This document shows, in pieces, positions 26,423-34,891 of a stretch of 41,342 bases of DNA. Where the stretch lies: NCBI GenBank assembly GCA_934590135.1, contig CAKTOT010000007.1, forward strand, positions 1 through 41,342, given 5' to 3'. A program made the translations under genes and the position numbers. The DNA comes from an uncultured Muribaculaceae bacterium. Its GTDB lineage: Bacteria; Bacteroidota; Bacteroidia; Bacteroidales; Muribaculaceae. The notes below the pieces were generated by a model that saw only the letters and a program-made list of their open reading frames with translations, did no database searches and was not told where the DNA came from. The first letter of the stretch is position 1; each line of letters begins with the position of its first letter.

Positions 26423-27269
26423 TCTTAAGATTATCGTTATGGTCGCACTGACCACAGCAGCACTGACACTCGGGAGTTGCGGCGGGAACGCCGACAACAG
26501 TGCTCACGACCTCATCGACTCAATTCATCAGTGCATTGCCGCAGGCAAATACGAGCAAGCATACGCCCTTATGGATACCCTCAATGTGCGCTATCCTGAC
26601 AGCATTGCATTGCGCAAAGCTATTATGGCCGAAAGAGCTCAAGTCCAAGTAAACCAAGCCCAGAGCATGCTTCCCGTATGGATTGCACGTGCCGACTCGT
26701 TGACCATCGCCATCGATAATGCCTCTAAGGATTTTGTCACTAAACGGACATCATCAACAATGGGGTCATACTATGTACACCGCAGCGCAGCTAATATCGA
26801 CCTTACAACCAATCGTAACGCTATACAGCCGCGTGTGGTGGACGAAGACTCGCCTTGGCTCATTGCAGCCGTCGTCGTATCGGCCAAAGTACCGACCTCA
26901 TTGTCTATAAAAGATGCATCCGGCAACATTTTGGCTCAAGCTGTAATAAGCGCTGATGCATGCGTACACAGCGATGGCGTATGGCGTTTCAATGTCGGAC
27001 CGGAAGCCGCAGCACCACTGGCTCAAGCCTTACAGACCGCTACAGCCAACAACTTCAGCGCTATCGTTACGGATGCGGCCGGTAAGTCACACTCAATAGC
27101 GATCAATGCGGCTTTGGCGGATGCTATCATCGCATCTGAACACCTGGCATCACTTAAGTCCCAACTGTTTTACGCTCGCAAGAACTGCGAGAAGCTCCAA
27201 CGCCGACTACAACTGGCTCGCGATCAGCAGGCCAACGACGGCCGGGCAACCAGTTCTCTTCCGGAGTAA
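26403..27269 (+). CDS. Putative lipoprotein, unrecognised
   Basis: A 288-residue protein whose first 26 residues form a lipoprotein-type signal (hydrophobic core, then LTLGSC with Cys26, then GGN, the small/polar run common for exported Bacteroidales lipoproteins). The region around 35-75 looks like a single TPR-like helical hairpin (AAGKYEQAYALMDTL). The middle is beta-rich, and the last 40 residues are a charged helix likely to form a coiled coil. I do not recognise a named domain. The start overlaps the RSH gene's end by 20 bases, so the two are probably co-transcribed. Any link to (p)ppGpp signalling is positional only. Confidence 0.78.
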   Translation: MYNAASNLKIIVMVALTTAALTLGSCGGNADNSAHDLIDSIHQCIAAGKYEQAYALMDTLNVRYPDSIALRKAIMAERAQVQVNQAQSMLPVWIARADSLTIAIDNASKDFVTKRTSSTMGSYYVHRSAANIDLTTNRNAIQPRVVDEDSPWLIAAVVVSAKVPTSLSIKDASGNILAQAVISADACVHSDGVWRFNVGPEAAAPLAQALQTATANNFSAIVTDAAGKSHSIAINAALADAIIASEHLASLKSQLFYARKNCEKLQRRLQLARDQQANDGRATSSLPE

Positions 27270-27305
27270 TATAAATTTCTCAGGCTGCAAGCACGTTATC
27301 TCCGT

Positions 27306-27313
27306 TATATTTG
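27306..27313 (+). promoter_or_regulatory. -7 element (TATATTTG) upstream of the Fur-like remnant
   Basis: TATATTTG matches the -7 consensus, 110 bases before the remnant's ATG. No -33 partner is seen. Confidence 0.3.
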
Positions 27314-27422
27314 TTTAACGACTAAAACCAATCAGATGCTTTACAATTTGGTTATGCTTCTACTCTGTAATGCTTTTCTTGTATTGTGTTTTTTTCTAAA
27401 AATCTATTTCAAATATTTATTT

Positions 27423-27528
27423 ATGGTTTTCGAAGCTGCAAGAGAGATTTTAAACCAATATTTGACCGAGAATAGAATCTATCAAAATACGACGATACAT
27501 ACTCAGCAAGGACTCAGAACATAAATGA
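27423..27528 (+). pseudogene. Possible truncated Fur-family regulator gene
   Basis: Starting at the ATG 27423, the frame reads MVFEAAREILNQYLTENR, very like the N-terminal helix of Bacteroidales Fur proteins (AxEILxxYLxxNxxRKTPERYAIL). After codon 21 the similarity moves to the +1 frame, where KIRRYILS sits at the place of KTPERYAIL, and a stop (tga 27526-27528) follows. No later Fur sequence is visible. The best explanation is a fur or perR relative broken by a small deletion and truncation. The evidence is one short helix plus a shifted motif, so chance similarity is possible. The larger frame starting at 27336 adds a hydrophobic stretch that probably reflects AT-richness. Confidence 0.35.
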
Positions 27529-27613
27529 TGAAACAGATTATATATTTATTGCCTCATCGGTTCAAGGCTCGTTTTTGGCCGTCCGATGTATAGGGCATCC
27601 GGATAAAAATTCG

Positions 27614-27621
27614 TACATTTG
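27614..27621 (+). promoter_or_regulatory. -7 element (TACATTTG) for the dedA-family gene
   Basis: TACATTTG preceded by TTCG, 42 bases before the ATG at 27664. No TTTG at a proper -33 distance. Confidence 0.5.
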
Positions 27622-27663
27622 CAGATAATTTAAACATCGATAAAACAACCTCAACGACACACA

Positions 27664-28368
27664 ATGTTTGATACGATACTTGCACTGATTCCCCTTGACG
27701 GCGGGACCGAATTTTCGTTCAGCGCTTCCGAATTTTTCCGATGGTTTGTAGAGAACGCCAATTACCTGTTTGTCTTCGTATTTATGGTCATTGAAAGTTC
27801 ATTCATACCCTTCCCTTCAGAAGTTGTTGTACCACCGGCTGCATATATCGCTGTAACATCTCCGGACGGAGGCATGAGCGTCATCGGCGTATGCCTTGTA
27901 GCCACAGCCGGCGCATTGTGCGGCGCTTACGTCAATTACTATCTGTCCCTATGGATCGGACGCCCACTCGTATATCGATTTGCAGATTCGCGCATAGGAC
28001 ATGCTTGCCTATTAGATCGTGAAAAAGTGGTACGAGCCGAAGGGTATTTTGACAAACACGGCGCTATCAGCACTTTCATTGGCCGTCTTATACCGGCCAT
28101 ACGCCAACTCATAAGTATACCCGCCGGACTATCGCGTATGAATATCGGCATATTTACCATCTTCACCTTACTTGGGGCCGGCGTCTGGAACGCTATATTG
28201 ACTGCACTCGGATGGTGGCTTGGCAAGAGCGTGCCTCTCAATGTCTTGTTTGACAAAATAGAACACTACAACAGCTATCTGACATATGCCGGGTTGGGCA
28301 TTCTACTTGTATGTGTGGCATTCATAGTCTACAATGCATGCAAACGTCATAGCCCCCAAACACGCTAA
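27664..28368 (+). CDS. DedA-family (SNARE-associated) membrane protein
   Basis: A 234-residue inner-membrane protein with four to five hydrophobic segments. The DedA signatures are present: ESSFIPFPSEVVVPPAAY (about residues 44-61, re-entrant loop with the conserved Glu and Pro residues), FIGRLIPAIRQLISIPAGLSRM (a G-R-x-x-P-x-x-R type motif around 140-160) in pieces, and a C-terminal helix. DedA proteins are linked to lipid carrier recycling (undecaprenyl phosphate or phosphatidylethanolamine flipping) and membrane homeostasis. The precise substrate cannot be told from this sequence. It is followed after 75 bases by rpe, probably in loose co-orientation rather than a functional pair. Confidence 0.9.
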   Translation: MFDTILALIPLDGGTEFSFSASEFFRWFVENANYLFVFVFMVIESSFIPFPSEVVVPPAAYIAVTSPDGGMSVIGVCLVATAGALCGAYVNYYLSLWIGRPLVYRFADSRIGHACLLDREKVVRAEGYFDKHGAISTFIGRLIPAIRQLISIPAGLSRMNIGIFTIFTLLGAGVWNAILTALGWWLGKSVPLNVLFDKIEHYNSYLTYAGLGILLVCVAFIVYNACKRHSPQTR

Positions 28369-28443
28369 TTAATCCATATTATCTCCTCAAATACTGCGGC
28401 ACTAAAGTAATCTTCGGCCGACATAATATGCAAAAGACAAACA

Positions 28444-29100
28444 ATGATAGTATCACCTTCGTTACTCTCTGCCGATTTCGGCAACCTTGACCGCGACATC
28501 GCAATGCTCGAAGCATCCGAAGCCGATTGGTATCATCTTGATGTTATGGACGGCGTATTCGTCCCCAATATATCCTTCGGCTTTCCCGTGATAGATGCCA
28601 TAGCACGGCGTGCCACCAAGCCGCTGGACGTTCACTTGATGATAGTTGACCCGGATCGATACATTACGCGTGTGCGTGATACTGGTGCAGCAATTATGAA
28701 CGTCCATCAGGAGGCATGCACACATCTGCACCGCACCATCAGCGCAATACGCCAAGCCGGAATGCGTGCAGCCGTAACGCTCAATCCCGCCACCCCTGTA
28801 TGTATGCTTGAGGACGTCATCACAGATGTGGATATGGTACTATTGATGAGTGTAAACCCCGGATTTGGCGGACAAAGTTTCATCCCGGAAATTCTAAACA
28901 AGACACAACGCCTACGTCGTCTTATTATAGAAAGCGGCAGCAAAGCCATTATCGAGATTGACGGAGGTGTAAATGACACAACAGGCAAACAATTAGCCGA
29001 TGCCGGGGCTGATGCATTGGTCGCCGGAAGCGCAGTGTTTCACGACGCGAATCCGACAGAAGCCATACGCCGGCTCAAGTCATTGACACCCATACACTAA
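28444..29100 (+). CDS. rpe: Ribulose-phosphate 3-epimerase
   Basis: This enzyme interconverts ribulose-5-phosphate and xylulose-5-phosphate in the pentose phosphate pathway. It has 218 residues, the normal length for the TIM-barrel epimerase. Motifs: SPSLLSADFGNL at the N-terminus, WYHLDVMDGVFVPNISFG (metal-binding Asp and His, about residues 30-47), LDVHLMI, VNPGFGGQSF (phosphate and substrate loop, about 138-147), IEIDGGVN (second Asp) and AGSAVF (phosphate binding). It starts at the only sensible ATG. ftsK follows 75 bases later. Confidence 0.96.
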   Translation: MIVSPSLLSADFGNLDRDIAMLEASEADWYHLDVMDGVFVPNISFGFPVIDAIARRATKPLDVHLMIVDPDRYITRVRDTGAAIMNVHQEACTHLHRTISAIRQAGMRAAVTLNPATPVCMLEDVITDVDMVLLMSVNPGFGGQSFIPEILNKTQRLRRLIIESGSKAIIEIDGGVNDTTGKQLADAGADALVAGSAVFHDANPTEAIRRLKSLTPIH

Positions 29101-29175
29101 GACTCTATTAAGAGTTCAATATACCCCCTTATAATTCACGTTTATCCACCTCAAACGTATCTTCCGACCTTCGTC

Positions 29176-31866
29176 ATGGACGAATTTGAAATTAACATAT
29201 CAGACAATAACAACAGACGTCGTTCACGCACCACATCTCGCGTACAACGCGGCAGCAATACGACACGACATAGCACGTATTCACCGGCCTACGAACGCGT
29301 AGTTGATACAACGCCCGAAGCCGACGCCGATACGACAACAACTGAAGAAGAGCCGCCTACGATGCCCAAGCCTCGCAGCAAATCCGGCAAAAGAAAGGCC
29401 GCGGAAGAGACCATCGAGCAGCCCGCCACAGACACGACCATTGACCCGGATATGTCAATGCCATTGATACGTAACAAGTCTTGGCGAATATTTCTCGGCA
29501 CCGTTTGCGGCCTGATAAGCGTGGTGATGTTGCTGATGCTACTCTCGCATCTAAAATATGGTGCACACGACCAAAGTGCCGTGACCTCTCTTTCCGTTGA
29601 CCAGATGACTGAAAAACCCGGTTTAATCGCAAACATTGTCGGTAGTCTGGGTGCGTGGCTTTCGAATGCATTATTCACAGATGCACTTGGCCTTGGATCA
29701 ATAGTTTTAGCCATTTATCTCGGAGTTTTGGCTTTTGGCTTTTTCGGCGTTAGACGAATCAAATTTTGGTCTCTTACATTCAAGTCGCTACTTCTCGCCA
29801 TTACCATAAGTATCGTTGTAGGGTTGGTAACATTCAATTTACAGACTGCCATCAGCCTTGGAGGCACACACGGCCATGAGGTCAATGCATTCCTTTTGCG
29901 GATAGGCGGTCCCATTTTAGCCGGCGCACTGTCGTTACTCCTATTGTCAACCATAGTGTGCGTATATCTCAATGACATATTGCGCTTTGCTCACAAATGT
30001 GCCGAGCTGCGTAATCGCCACCGCTTGACACGGACCATAAAAAATGAAGGAATAGGCAAAAACATTGCGGACAATAACACCAGCTCGACTACCAACTCCA
30101 CAGCATCCGATGATACAGAGAGTTCTGCCAATGATGGTTATATAACTGCAACTGCATACCAGACCGCTATAAACGCGACTCAAAAGCCGGCCGCCACCAT
30201 CGAGAACTCAAATCCTACGTCTACAACGGATGAGGGCTTTAGTATTGATCCGGATCCGACACAGCCAGGTGACGGCGAAGCCTCTTTCACCATTGATACG
30301 CCACAAGTCGATACAATAGATGATGGCAAAGCCATCGCCGAGACTTCCGGCTCGGGAGTGTACTCGGATCATCGTGCAATTCTGCCCGGGTACAGCTTCC
30401 CCACCCTTGAACTGCTTAAAGACATTCCGCAACGCATATCCGCCGACCCGGACGAATTACAACATAATAAGGATCGTATCGAAAAAGCTTTAGCCGACCA
30501 TAAAATCACAATTGACAGTATCAAAGCTACTGTCGGACCTACAGTAACGTTATACGAAATCGTACCCAGCGAGGGCATACGTATCGCACAAATCAAGCGG
30601 TTGGAGGACGATATAGCGCTAAGCCTTGCCGCCAGTCATATACGTATCATAGCGCCTATGCCCGGCAAAGGCACCGTAGGCATTGAGGTACCTAATAATG
30701 ACCCTCAGACGGTATCCATACGCGCGGTGCTGTCTTCCAAAAAATTCCGCGAGTATAATAAGCCGTTGCCCATAGCTCTTGGCGCAACAATATCAAACGA
30801 TATTTTTGTAACCGATTTGGCGTCAATGCCACATGTTTTGGTTGCCGGCGCTACCGGACAAGGCAAATCCGTAGGCCTTAACGTCATCATCGCCTCGCTG
30901 TTATACAAAAAGCATCCTACCGAACTAAAATTTGTCCTTATTGACCCCAAGGAGGTTGAATTCAGCCTTTACAACAAACTCGAAAAACATTATCTGGCCA
31001 AGTTGCCTGGCGAAGAAAGCGCCATCGTCACCGATTTTGAGAAAGTTTTGATGGTGCTTAACTCGCTGTGTGTCGAGATGGACACTCGGTACGGTCTGTT
31101 GCGAGAAGCCGGAGTGCGCGACATCATCGAATACAATAAAAAATTCGAAGAAGGCCGTCTCAACCCGGATTACGGACATCATTACCTACCTTATATTGTA
31201 GTGGTTATTGACGAGTTTGCCGACCTGATTATGACAGCCGGTAAAGAAATTGAGCTGCCCGTGACTCGCATCACACAAAAGGCACGCGCCATTGGCATAC
31301 ATATGGTTATTGCAACGCAACGCCCGTCTACGAACGTACTCACCGGGCTTATCAAAAGCAACTGTCCGGCTCGTATCGCTTTCCGAACATTCCAGATGGT
31401 AGACTCGCGTGTCATACTCGATCGACCCGGAGCCAATCAGCTCATCGGCCGCGGAGACATGCTCTACAGCCAAAGCGGCGAACCGGTACGCGTCCAGTGT
31501 GCATTCATATCTACAGATGAAGTAGACAATCTTGTCAACTATATCTTCAACCAGACAGGCTTTACAAAAGCTTACGAACTGCCCGAGCCGAGGTTGTCCA
31601 ACGATGAACACCAAAGCGGCGGATATGTAGGCGCAGGCACCAACGATCGCGACCCGCTCTTTGACGAATGTGCTCGCTTTATCATTACACAATCCACGGC
31701 ATCAACATCCTCACTGCAACGACGCTTCCAAATCGGATATAATCGTGCCGGAAAAATCATCGACCAGATGGAAGCCTGCGGCATAGTCGGTCCGGCCAGC
31801 GGCAACAAGCCAAGACAGATAAAGATGGATGCCATGGAACTGGAGCGCATACTGTCGCAACGATAA
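29176..31866 (+). CDS. ftsK: DNA translocase FtsK
   Basis: FtsK is a septum-anchored, hexameric DNA pump that coordinates chromosome dimer resolution with division. In 896 residues: a polar N-terminal tail of about 95, then membrane helices (from about 98 to 265), a long low-complexity linker rich in Thr, Ser and Asp (about 285-400), and the motor domain with Walker A GATGQGKSVGLN (about 557-568) and Walker B VVIDEFADLI (about 676-685). A C-terminal gamma winged helix (about 830-896, with SSLQRRFQIGYNRAGKIID) would recognise orienting DNA repeats. The N-terminal polar tail is longer than usual for the family. It precedes lolA and trxB, an order I recall from other Bacteroidales. Confidence 0.95.
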   Translation: MDEFEINISDNNNRRRSRTTSRVQRGSNTTRHSTYSPAYERVVDTTPEADADTTTTEEEPPTMPKPRSKSGKRKAAEETIEQPATDTTIDPDMSMPLIRNKSWRIFLGTVCGLISVVMLLMLLSHLKYGAHDQSAVTSLSVDQMTEKPGLIANIVGSLGAWLSNALFTDALGLGSIVLAIYLGVLAFGFFGVRRIKFWSLTFKSLLLAITISIVVGLVTFNLQTAISLGGTHGHEVNAFLLRIGGPILAGALSLLLLSTIVCVYLNDILRFAHKCAELRNRHRLTRTIKNEGIGKNIADNNTSSTTNSTASDDTESSANDGYITATAYQTAINATQKPAATIENSNPTSTTDEGFSIDPDPTQPGDGEASFTIDTPQVDTIDDGKAIAETSGSGVYSDHRAILPGYSFPTLELLKDIPQRISADPDELQHNKDRIEKALADHKITIDSIKATVGPTVTLYEIVPSEGIRIAQIKRLEDDIALSLAASHIRIIAPMPGKGTVGIEVPNNDPQTVSIRAVLSSKKFREYNKPLPIALGATISNDIFVTDLASMPHVLVAGATGQGKSVGLNVIIASLLYKKHPTELKFVLIDPKEVEFSLYNKLEKHYLAKLPGEESAIVTDFEKVLMVLNSLCVEMDTRYGLLREAGVRDIIEYNKKFEEGRLNPDYGHHYLPYIVVVIDEFADLIMTAGKEIELPVTRITQKARAIGIHMVIATQRPSTNVLTGLIKSNCPARIAFRTFQMVDSRVILDRPGANQLIGRGDMLYSQSGEPVRVQCAFISTDEVDNLVNYIFNQTGFTKAYELPEPRLSNDEHQSGGYVGAGTNDRDPLFDECARFIITQSTASTSSLQRRFQIGYNRAGKIIDQMEACGIVGPASGNKPRQIKMDAMELERILSQR

Positions 31867-31880
31867 AAGCTCACGTAATG

Positions 31881-31898
31881 TTCGGCAAAAGAGCCGAA
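31881..31898 (+). terminator. Short hairpin after ftsK
   Basis: TTCGGC (31881-31886), loop AAAAGA, GCCGAA (31893-31898), 15 bases after the ftsK stop. The stem is only 6 bp and no T-run follows, so it may be a weak terminator or chance. Confidence 0.3.
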
Positions 31899-31980
31899 TA
31901 TCTCGTAAAATAAATGCTGACATATTTAAACATTAGCCTTTATTCAATCGTTTAGTATAAATAAACACATTATATAAATT

Positions 31981-32607
31981 ATGGCATTAAGACAAACAAA
32001 GCTGGTTTTAGCCTTACTTCTGGCTCTTGTGACGTCACTCGGAGTGATGGCCGCATCTCCGTCGGCCGAACAGTGTCTTGACAAAACTGCCAAGACACTG
32101 ACTTCATCCAAAAGCGTCACCGTCAAGTTCGGATATACTGCCGCAGGTAATCATGCAAACGGCTCAATGACAATGTCAGGCAGGAAGTTCACCTTCAATC
32201 TCGGCAATATAGCCGTGTGGTATAACGGGACACTCCAATGGGCGCTAAATCGTAGCGACAATGAAGTAACACTTACCAAGCCCACAGCCGCCGAGGTGGT
32301 CGAATCAAATCCTTTTGCTATACTCACATCCTACAAGCAGAACTACACTCCAACTTTGACCAAAAGCACCAAAAGCGAATATACCGTCACACTTAAGCCT
32401 AAAAAACGTGGCGGCCAAATCACATCAGCCATAATCCGAATCAATGCTGCCAACTACAATCCGATGGGCTTGACACTGAAGCTGTCGGACGGCTCATACA
32501 TAACAGTATCCGTCACCTCTGTCATCCGTGGAGCAACCCTTCCGGCATCGTACTTCCAATATGATGCGCGGTCAAATCCGAAAGTCGAAATCATTGATTT
32601 AAGATAG
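31981..32607 (+). CDS. lolA: LolA-like outer-membrane lipoprotein carrier
   Basis: A 208-residue periplasmic protein with a signal peptide (about residues 1-24, ending GVMA). The mature part has the LolA pattern of an early helix (AEQCLDKTAKTLTSSKSV) followed by many beta strands and hydrophobic grooves, including FTFNLGNIAVWYNGTLQWAL where LolA has its W-x-x-x-G strand. LolA ferries lipoproteins across the periplasm to the outer membrane. The divergence from the proteobacterial protein is high, so I call it LolA-like. It lies between ftsK and trxB, as in other Bacteroidales that I recall. Confidence 0.82.
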   Translation: MALRQTKLVLALLLALVTSLGVMAASPSAEQCLDKTAKTLTSSKSVTVKFGYTAAGNHANGSMTMSGRKFTFNLGNIAVWYNGTLQWALNRSDNEVTLTKPTAAEVVESNPFAILTSYKQNYTPTLTKSTKSEYTVTLKPKKRGGQITSAIIRINAANYNPMGLTLKLSDGSYITVSVTSVIRGATLPASYFQYDARSNPKVEIIDLR

Positions 32608-32694
32608 GTATCCACTACACTACATAATTACATAAAGGGCAGTATAACCATACGATAGACCAGACCGTAAAAAACAGCATAATAGACCGTAAAT

Positions 32695-33660
32695 ATGAGC
32701 AACGTCATCACCACCAAATGTGCCATCATAGGCTCTGGACCGGCCGGCTATACAGCCGCCATATATGCCTCGCGCGCCAATCTTGCCCCCATACTTGTCG
32801 ATGGTCCGCAACCGGGCGGACAATTGACTACGACCTCCGAAGTCGAAAATTTTCCGGGCTATCCCAAAGGAATTGACGGCAACCAACTCATGGCAGACCT
32901 GCGCGATCAAGCCTTACGCTTCGGGACGGTAATACTTTCAGACCGCGTGACTGACACAGATTTATCCGTACGTCCATACAAGCTTACCCTTGCATCAGGC
33001 AAAACTATGATTGCCGATACAGTTATCATTGCCACCGGTGCATCGGCACGTTATCTCGGGCTTCAGGACGAAGAACGCCTGCGCGGCATGGGCGTCAGCG
33101 CCTGCGCCGTATGCGACGGCTTTTTCTATCGCGGACGACGCGTTGCCGTCGTTGGAGGCGGCGACACCGCATGTGAAGAAGCCTTGTATCTCGCCGGACT
33201 TGCCCAAAAGGTTTATATGATTGTCCGCAAAGACCACCTGCGCGCATCCAATGTGATGCAACAACGAGTGTCAGAGAATCCTAAAATAGAGATATTATTC
33301 AACACCAACACCACCGGCCTGATTGGCGAAGACTTTGTACAAGGCGCACATTTGGTCGAAAATGTCGGAACCGAACACGAACGCCGCTTCGACATCGAAA
33401 TTGATGGTTTTTTCCTCGCCATCGGCCACCAGCCCAACAGCGCCCCGTTTGCCAAATTTATCGAGACGGACAAAGCCGGGTATATTATCACAAAGGGTAT
33501 ATCTACAGCGACAAACGTTGCCGGGATCTATGCGGCCGGAGATGTAGCCGATCCACGCTTTCAGCAGGCCGTCAACGCCGCTGCTGCCGGATGCCGCGCC
33601 GCACTCGAAGCCGAACGATTCATTCTTGACAACGGATCAACACTTCCTCCGGCTTTATGA
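32695..33660 (+). CDS. trxB: Thioredoxin-disulfide reductase
   Basis: TrxB is an FAD enzyme that uses NADPH to reduce thioredoxin in the cytoplasm. The 321-residue length is normal. Features: FAD-binding IGSGPAGYTAAIYA (about residues 12-25), PGGQL and TTTSEVENFPG, the redox-active CAVC (C137 and C140), NADPH-binding VVGGGDTACEEALYLA (about 152-167) and the C-terminal FAD motif YAAGDVADPRFQQ. It is 87 bases after lolA. With DsbD and its alpha-domain paralog just downstream, it suggests a thiol-redox neighbourhood: TrxB reduces thioredoxin, which is the usual electron donor for DsbD. Confidence 0.97.
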   Translation: MSNVITTKCAIIGSGPAGYTAAIYASRANLAPILVDGPQPGGQLTTTSEVENFPGYPKGIDGNQLMADLRDQALRFGTVILSDRVTDTDLSVRPYKLTLASGKTMIADTVIIATGASARYLGLQDEERLRGMGVSACAVCDGFFYRGRRVAVVGGGDTACEEALYLAGLAQKVYMIVRKDHLRASNVMQQRVSENPKIEILFNTNTTGLIGEDFVQGAHLVENVGTEHERRFDIEIDGFFLAIGHQPNSAPFAKFIETDKAGYIITKGISTATNVAGIYAAGDVADPRFQQAVNAAAAGCRAALEAERFILDNGSTLPPAL

Positions 33661-33741
33661 GCATTTCACAGGCTAAACGCTCAATTCGCCATAAGAATTT
33701 GAAATACAAATCTCTCCACTTCAACATTTAAAACATCAGCT

Positions 33742-34104
33742 ATGAATAAACCTCTAACAATAGCATTGACTATACTCGCTATAACGACATTGGCTCCGGT
33801 AACCATACATGCCGATGACTACAATACCCGTCAGGCACACTCGTATATACGAGATGCGGAATACCAGATGCGTCAAGCCGAAAATTACAGACGCAGCGCC
33901 GATTCATATCGCCGTAGCGCCGAAAGCAACCGACGTCAAATGGATTCGTACATTCGACGAAATGACACGCGCAATGCCGATACTTATAGGCGTCGGATGC
34001 AAAGAGACCTTGATAATGCCGCAAACTATGATCGCAAGGCAGCACAAGCTGACAGTCGTGCCGCCGACTACCTGAACGATGCCGCTCGCGCATTACGCCG
34101 CTGA
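33742..34104 (+). CDS. Secreted Arg/Tyr-rich heptad-repeat protein, unrecognised
   Basis: A 120-residue protein with a signal peptide (about 1-24, TIHA followed by DDYN). The mature part is almost one continuous charged helix, with units such as RQAENYR, RSADSYR, RSAESNR and RQMDSYI arranged in sevens. I count 21 Arg in about 96 mature residues. Tyr falls at 35, 49, 56 and 70, and then at 82, 96 and 110, mostly 7 or 14 apart. There are no Cys residues, membrane segments or known catalytic motifs. It lies between trxB and the DsbD alpha-domain gene. It could be a periplasmic coiled-coil or nucleic-acid- or envelope-binding protein, but nothing in the sequence decides. Confidence 0.75.
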   Translation: MNKPLTIALTILAITTLAPVTIHADDYNTRQAHSYIRDAEYQMRQAENYRRSADSYRRSAESNRRQMDSYIRRNDTRNADTYRRRMQRDLDNAANYDRKAAQADSRAADYLNDAARALRR

Positions 34105-34223
34105 AAGTACTTCTTGACACTACAAATAACAATTAACGAGAGCAACGGAACAGTTAGCGCTCGCATAACGAGCAATAAAACCATAAGAATAGATCATATA
34201 GATCTTTATAAACGACTACCGAA

Positions 34224-34700
34224 ATGAAAGCTACACGACTGCTGACAGCAATAATCGCCGTTACTACCTTAGCCATTGCAGCGGCGGCTCAGACTCAACC
34301 GGTACGCTGGCGTGCCACAGCCAAAATGACTTCTCCTACCGAAGGCGTACTCACCGTACGCGCCATCATCTCCGAGGGGTGGCATTTGTACGACACCAAA
34401 CTTCCCAAAGGAGGGCCGGTACCTACCACACTCGATTTCACAAAAAGCACGGGCATCAAATGGCTGGATCAATTCAAAGCCTCTATAAAACCGGTGTCAA
34501 GCCATGACTCTTCCTTCAATATGACATTGCGCTGGTGGGAAAAAGATATCGTATTTACTCGCCGATTTCGACTTGTCGGAGATGTCTCGGCTGCATCCAT
34601 AGACGGAATCATCAATTATATGACATGCAACGGCAGTACGTGCAACCCGCCCAAAAGACAAACCGTAAAGCTAAAAATCAAAGCCTATCAAGGCAAATAA
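34224..34700 (+). CDS. Stand-alone DsbD N-terminal (alpha) domain protein
   Basis: A 158-residue exported protein with a signal peptide ending at about residue 22 (AIAAAAQ). The mature part matches the N-terminal disulfide-interchange domain of DsbD: EGWHLYDTKLPKGGPVPT and, near the end, the Cys pair CNGSTC (C135 and C140) followed by NPPK. It lacks the membrane domain and the thioredoxin-like domain of DsbD. The next gene is a full DsbD whose own alpha-domain Cys pair also falls at residues 135 and 140, so this is probably a paralogous duplicate of that domain. It may act as a soluble periplasmic thiol carrier that exchanges electrons with DsbD; this is inference. Confidence 0.85.
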   Translation: MKATRLLTAIIAVTTLAIAAAAQTQPVRWRATAKMTSPTEGVLTVRAIISEGWHLYDTKLPKGGPVPTTLDFTKSTGIKWLDQFKASIKPVSSHDSSFNMTLRWWEKDIVFTRRFRLVGDVSAASIDGIINYMTCNGSTCNPPKRQTVKLKIKAYQGK

Positions 34701-34841
34701 ACTTGGTCGTGGTATATACTGCTTTTATAGGCATCACGCATATACTCGTATTTACGACCTAGATTTATACACATCTTATTCTATCAATACTTCTTGTGCA
34801 TCAAGCGTTGATTCGAATCTGAAAAAATGCCCACAGAGCAC

Positions 34842-34856
34842 TATACAATTTGTATA
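34842..34856. promoter_or_regulatory. Perfect palindrome upstream of dsbD
   Basis: TATACAATTTGTATA is symmetric around its central T at 34849 and lies 36 bases before the dsbD ATG. It could be an operator for a dimeric regulator or part of the promoter. The alternative TTG start at 34850 falls inside it. Confidence 0.35.
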
Positions 34857-34891
34857 ACAACATTTCGATAACACAACAGCATATTTCGGCT

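Larger units (their letters stand above)
27270..27663. other. AT-rich intergenic region with a possible gene remnant
   Basis: This 394-base gap is visibly richer in A and T than its surroundings. It carries two TAnnTTTG -7 elements (27306-27313 and 27614-27621) and, between them, a short frame resembling the N-terminus of a Fur-family regulator (see 27423-27528). The rest shows nothing that I recognise. Confidence 0.55.

Noticed and set aside
27336..27422. Hydrophobic lead of the frame before the Fur-like remnant
   Set aside because: The membrane-like stretch comes from AT-rich codons; it is not a plausible N-terminus for a Fur-family protein.
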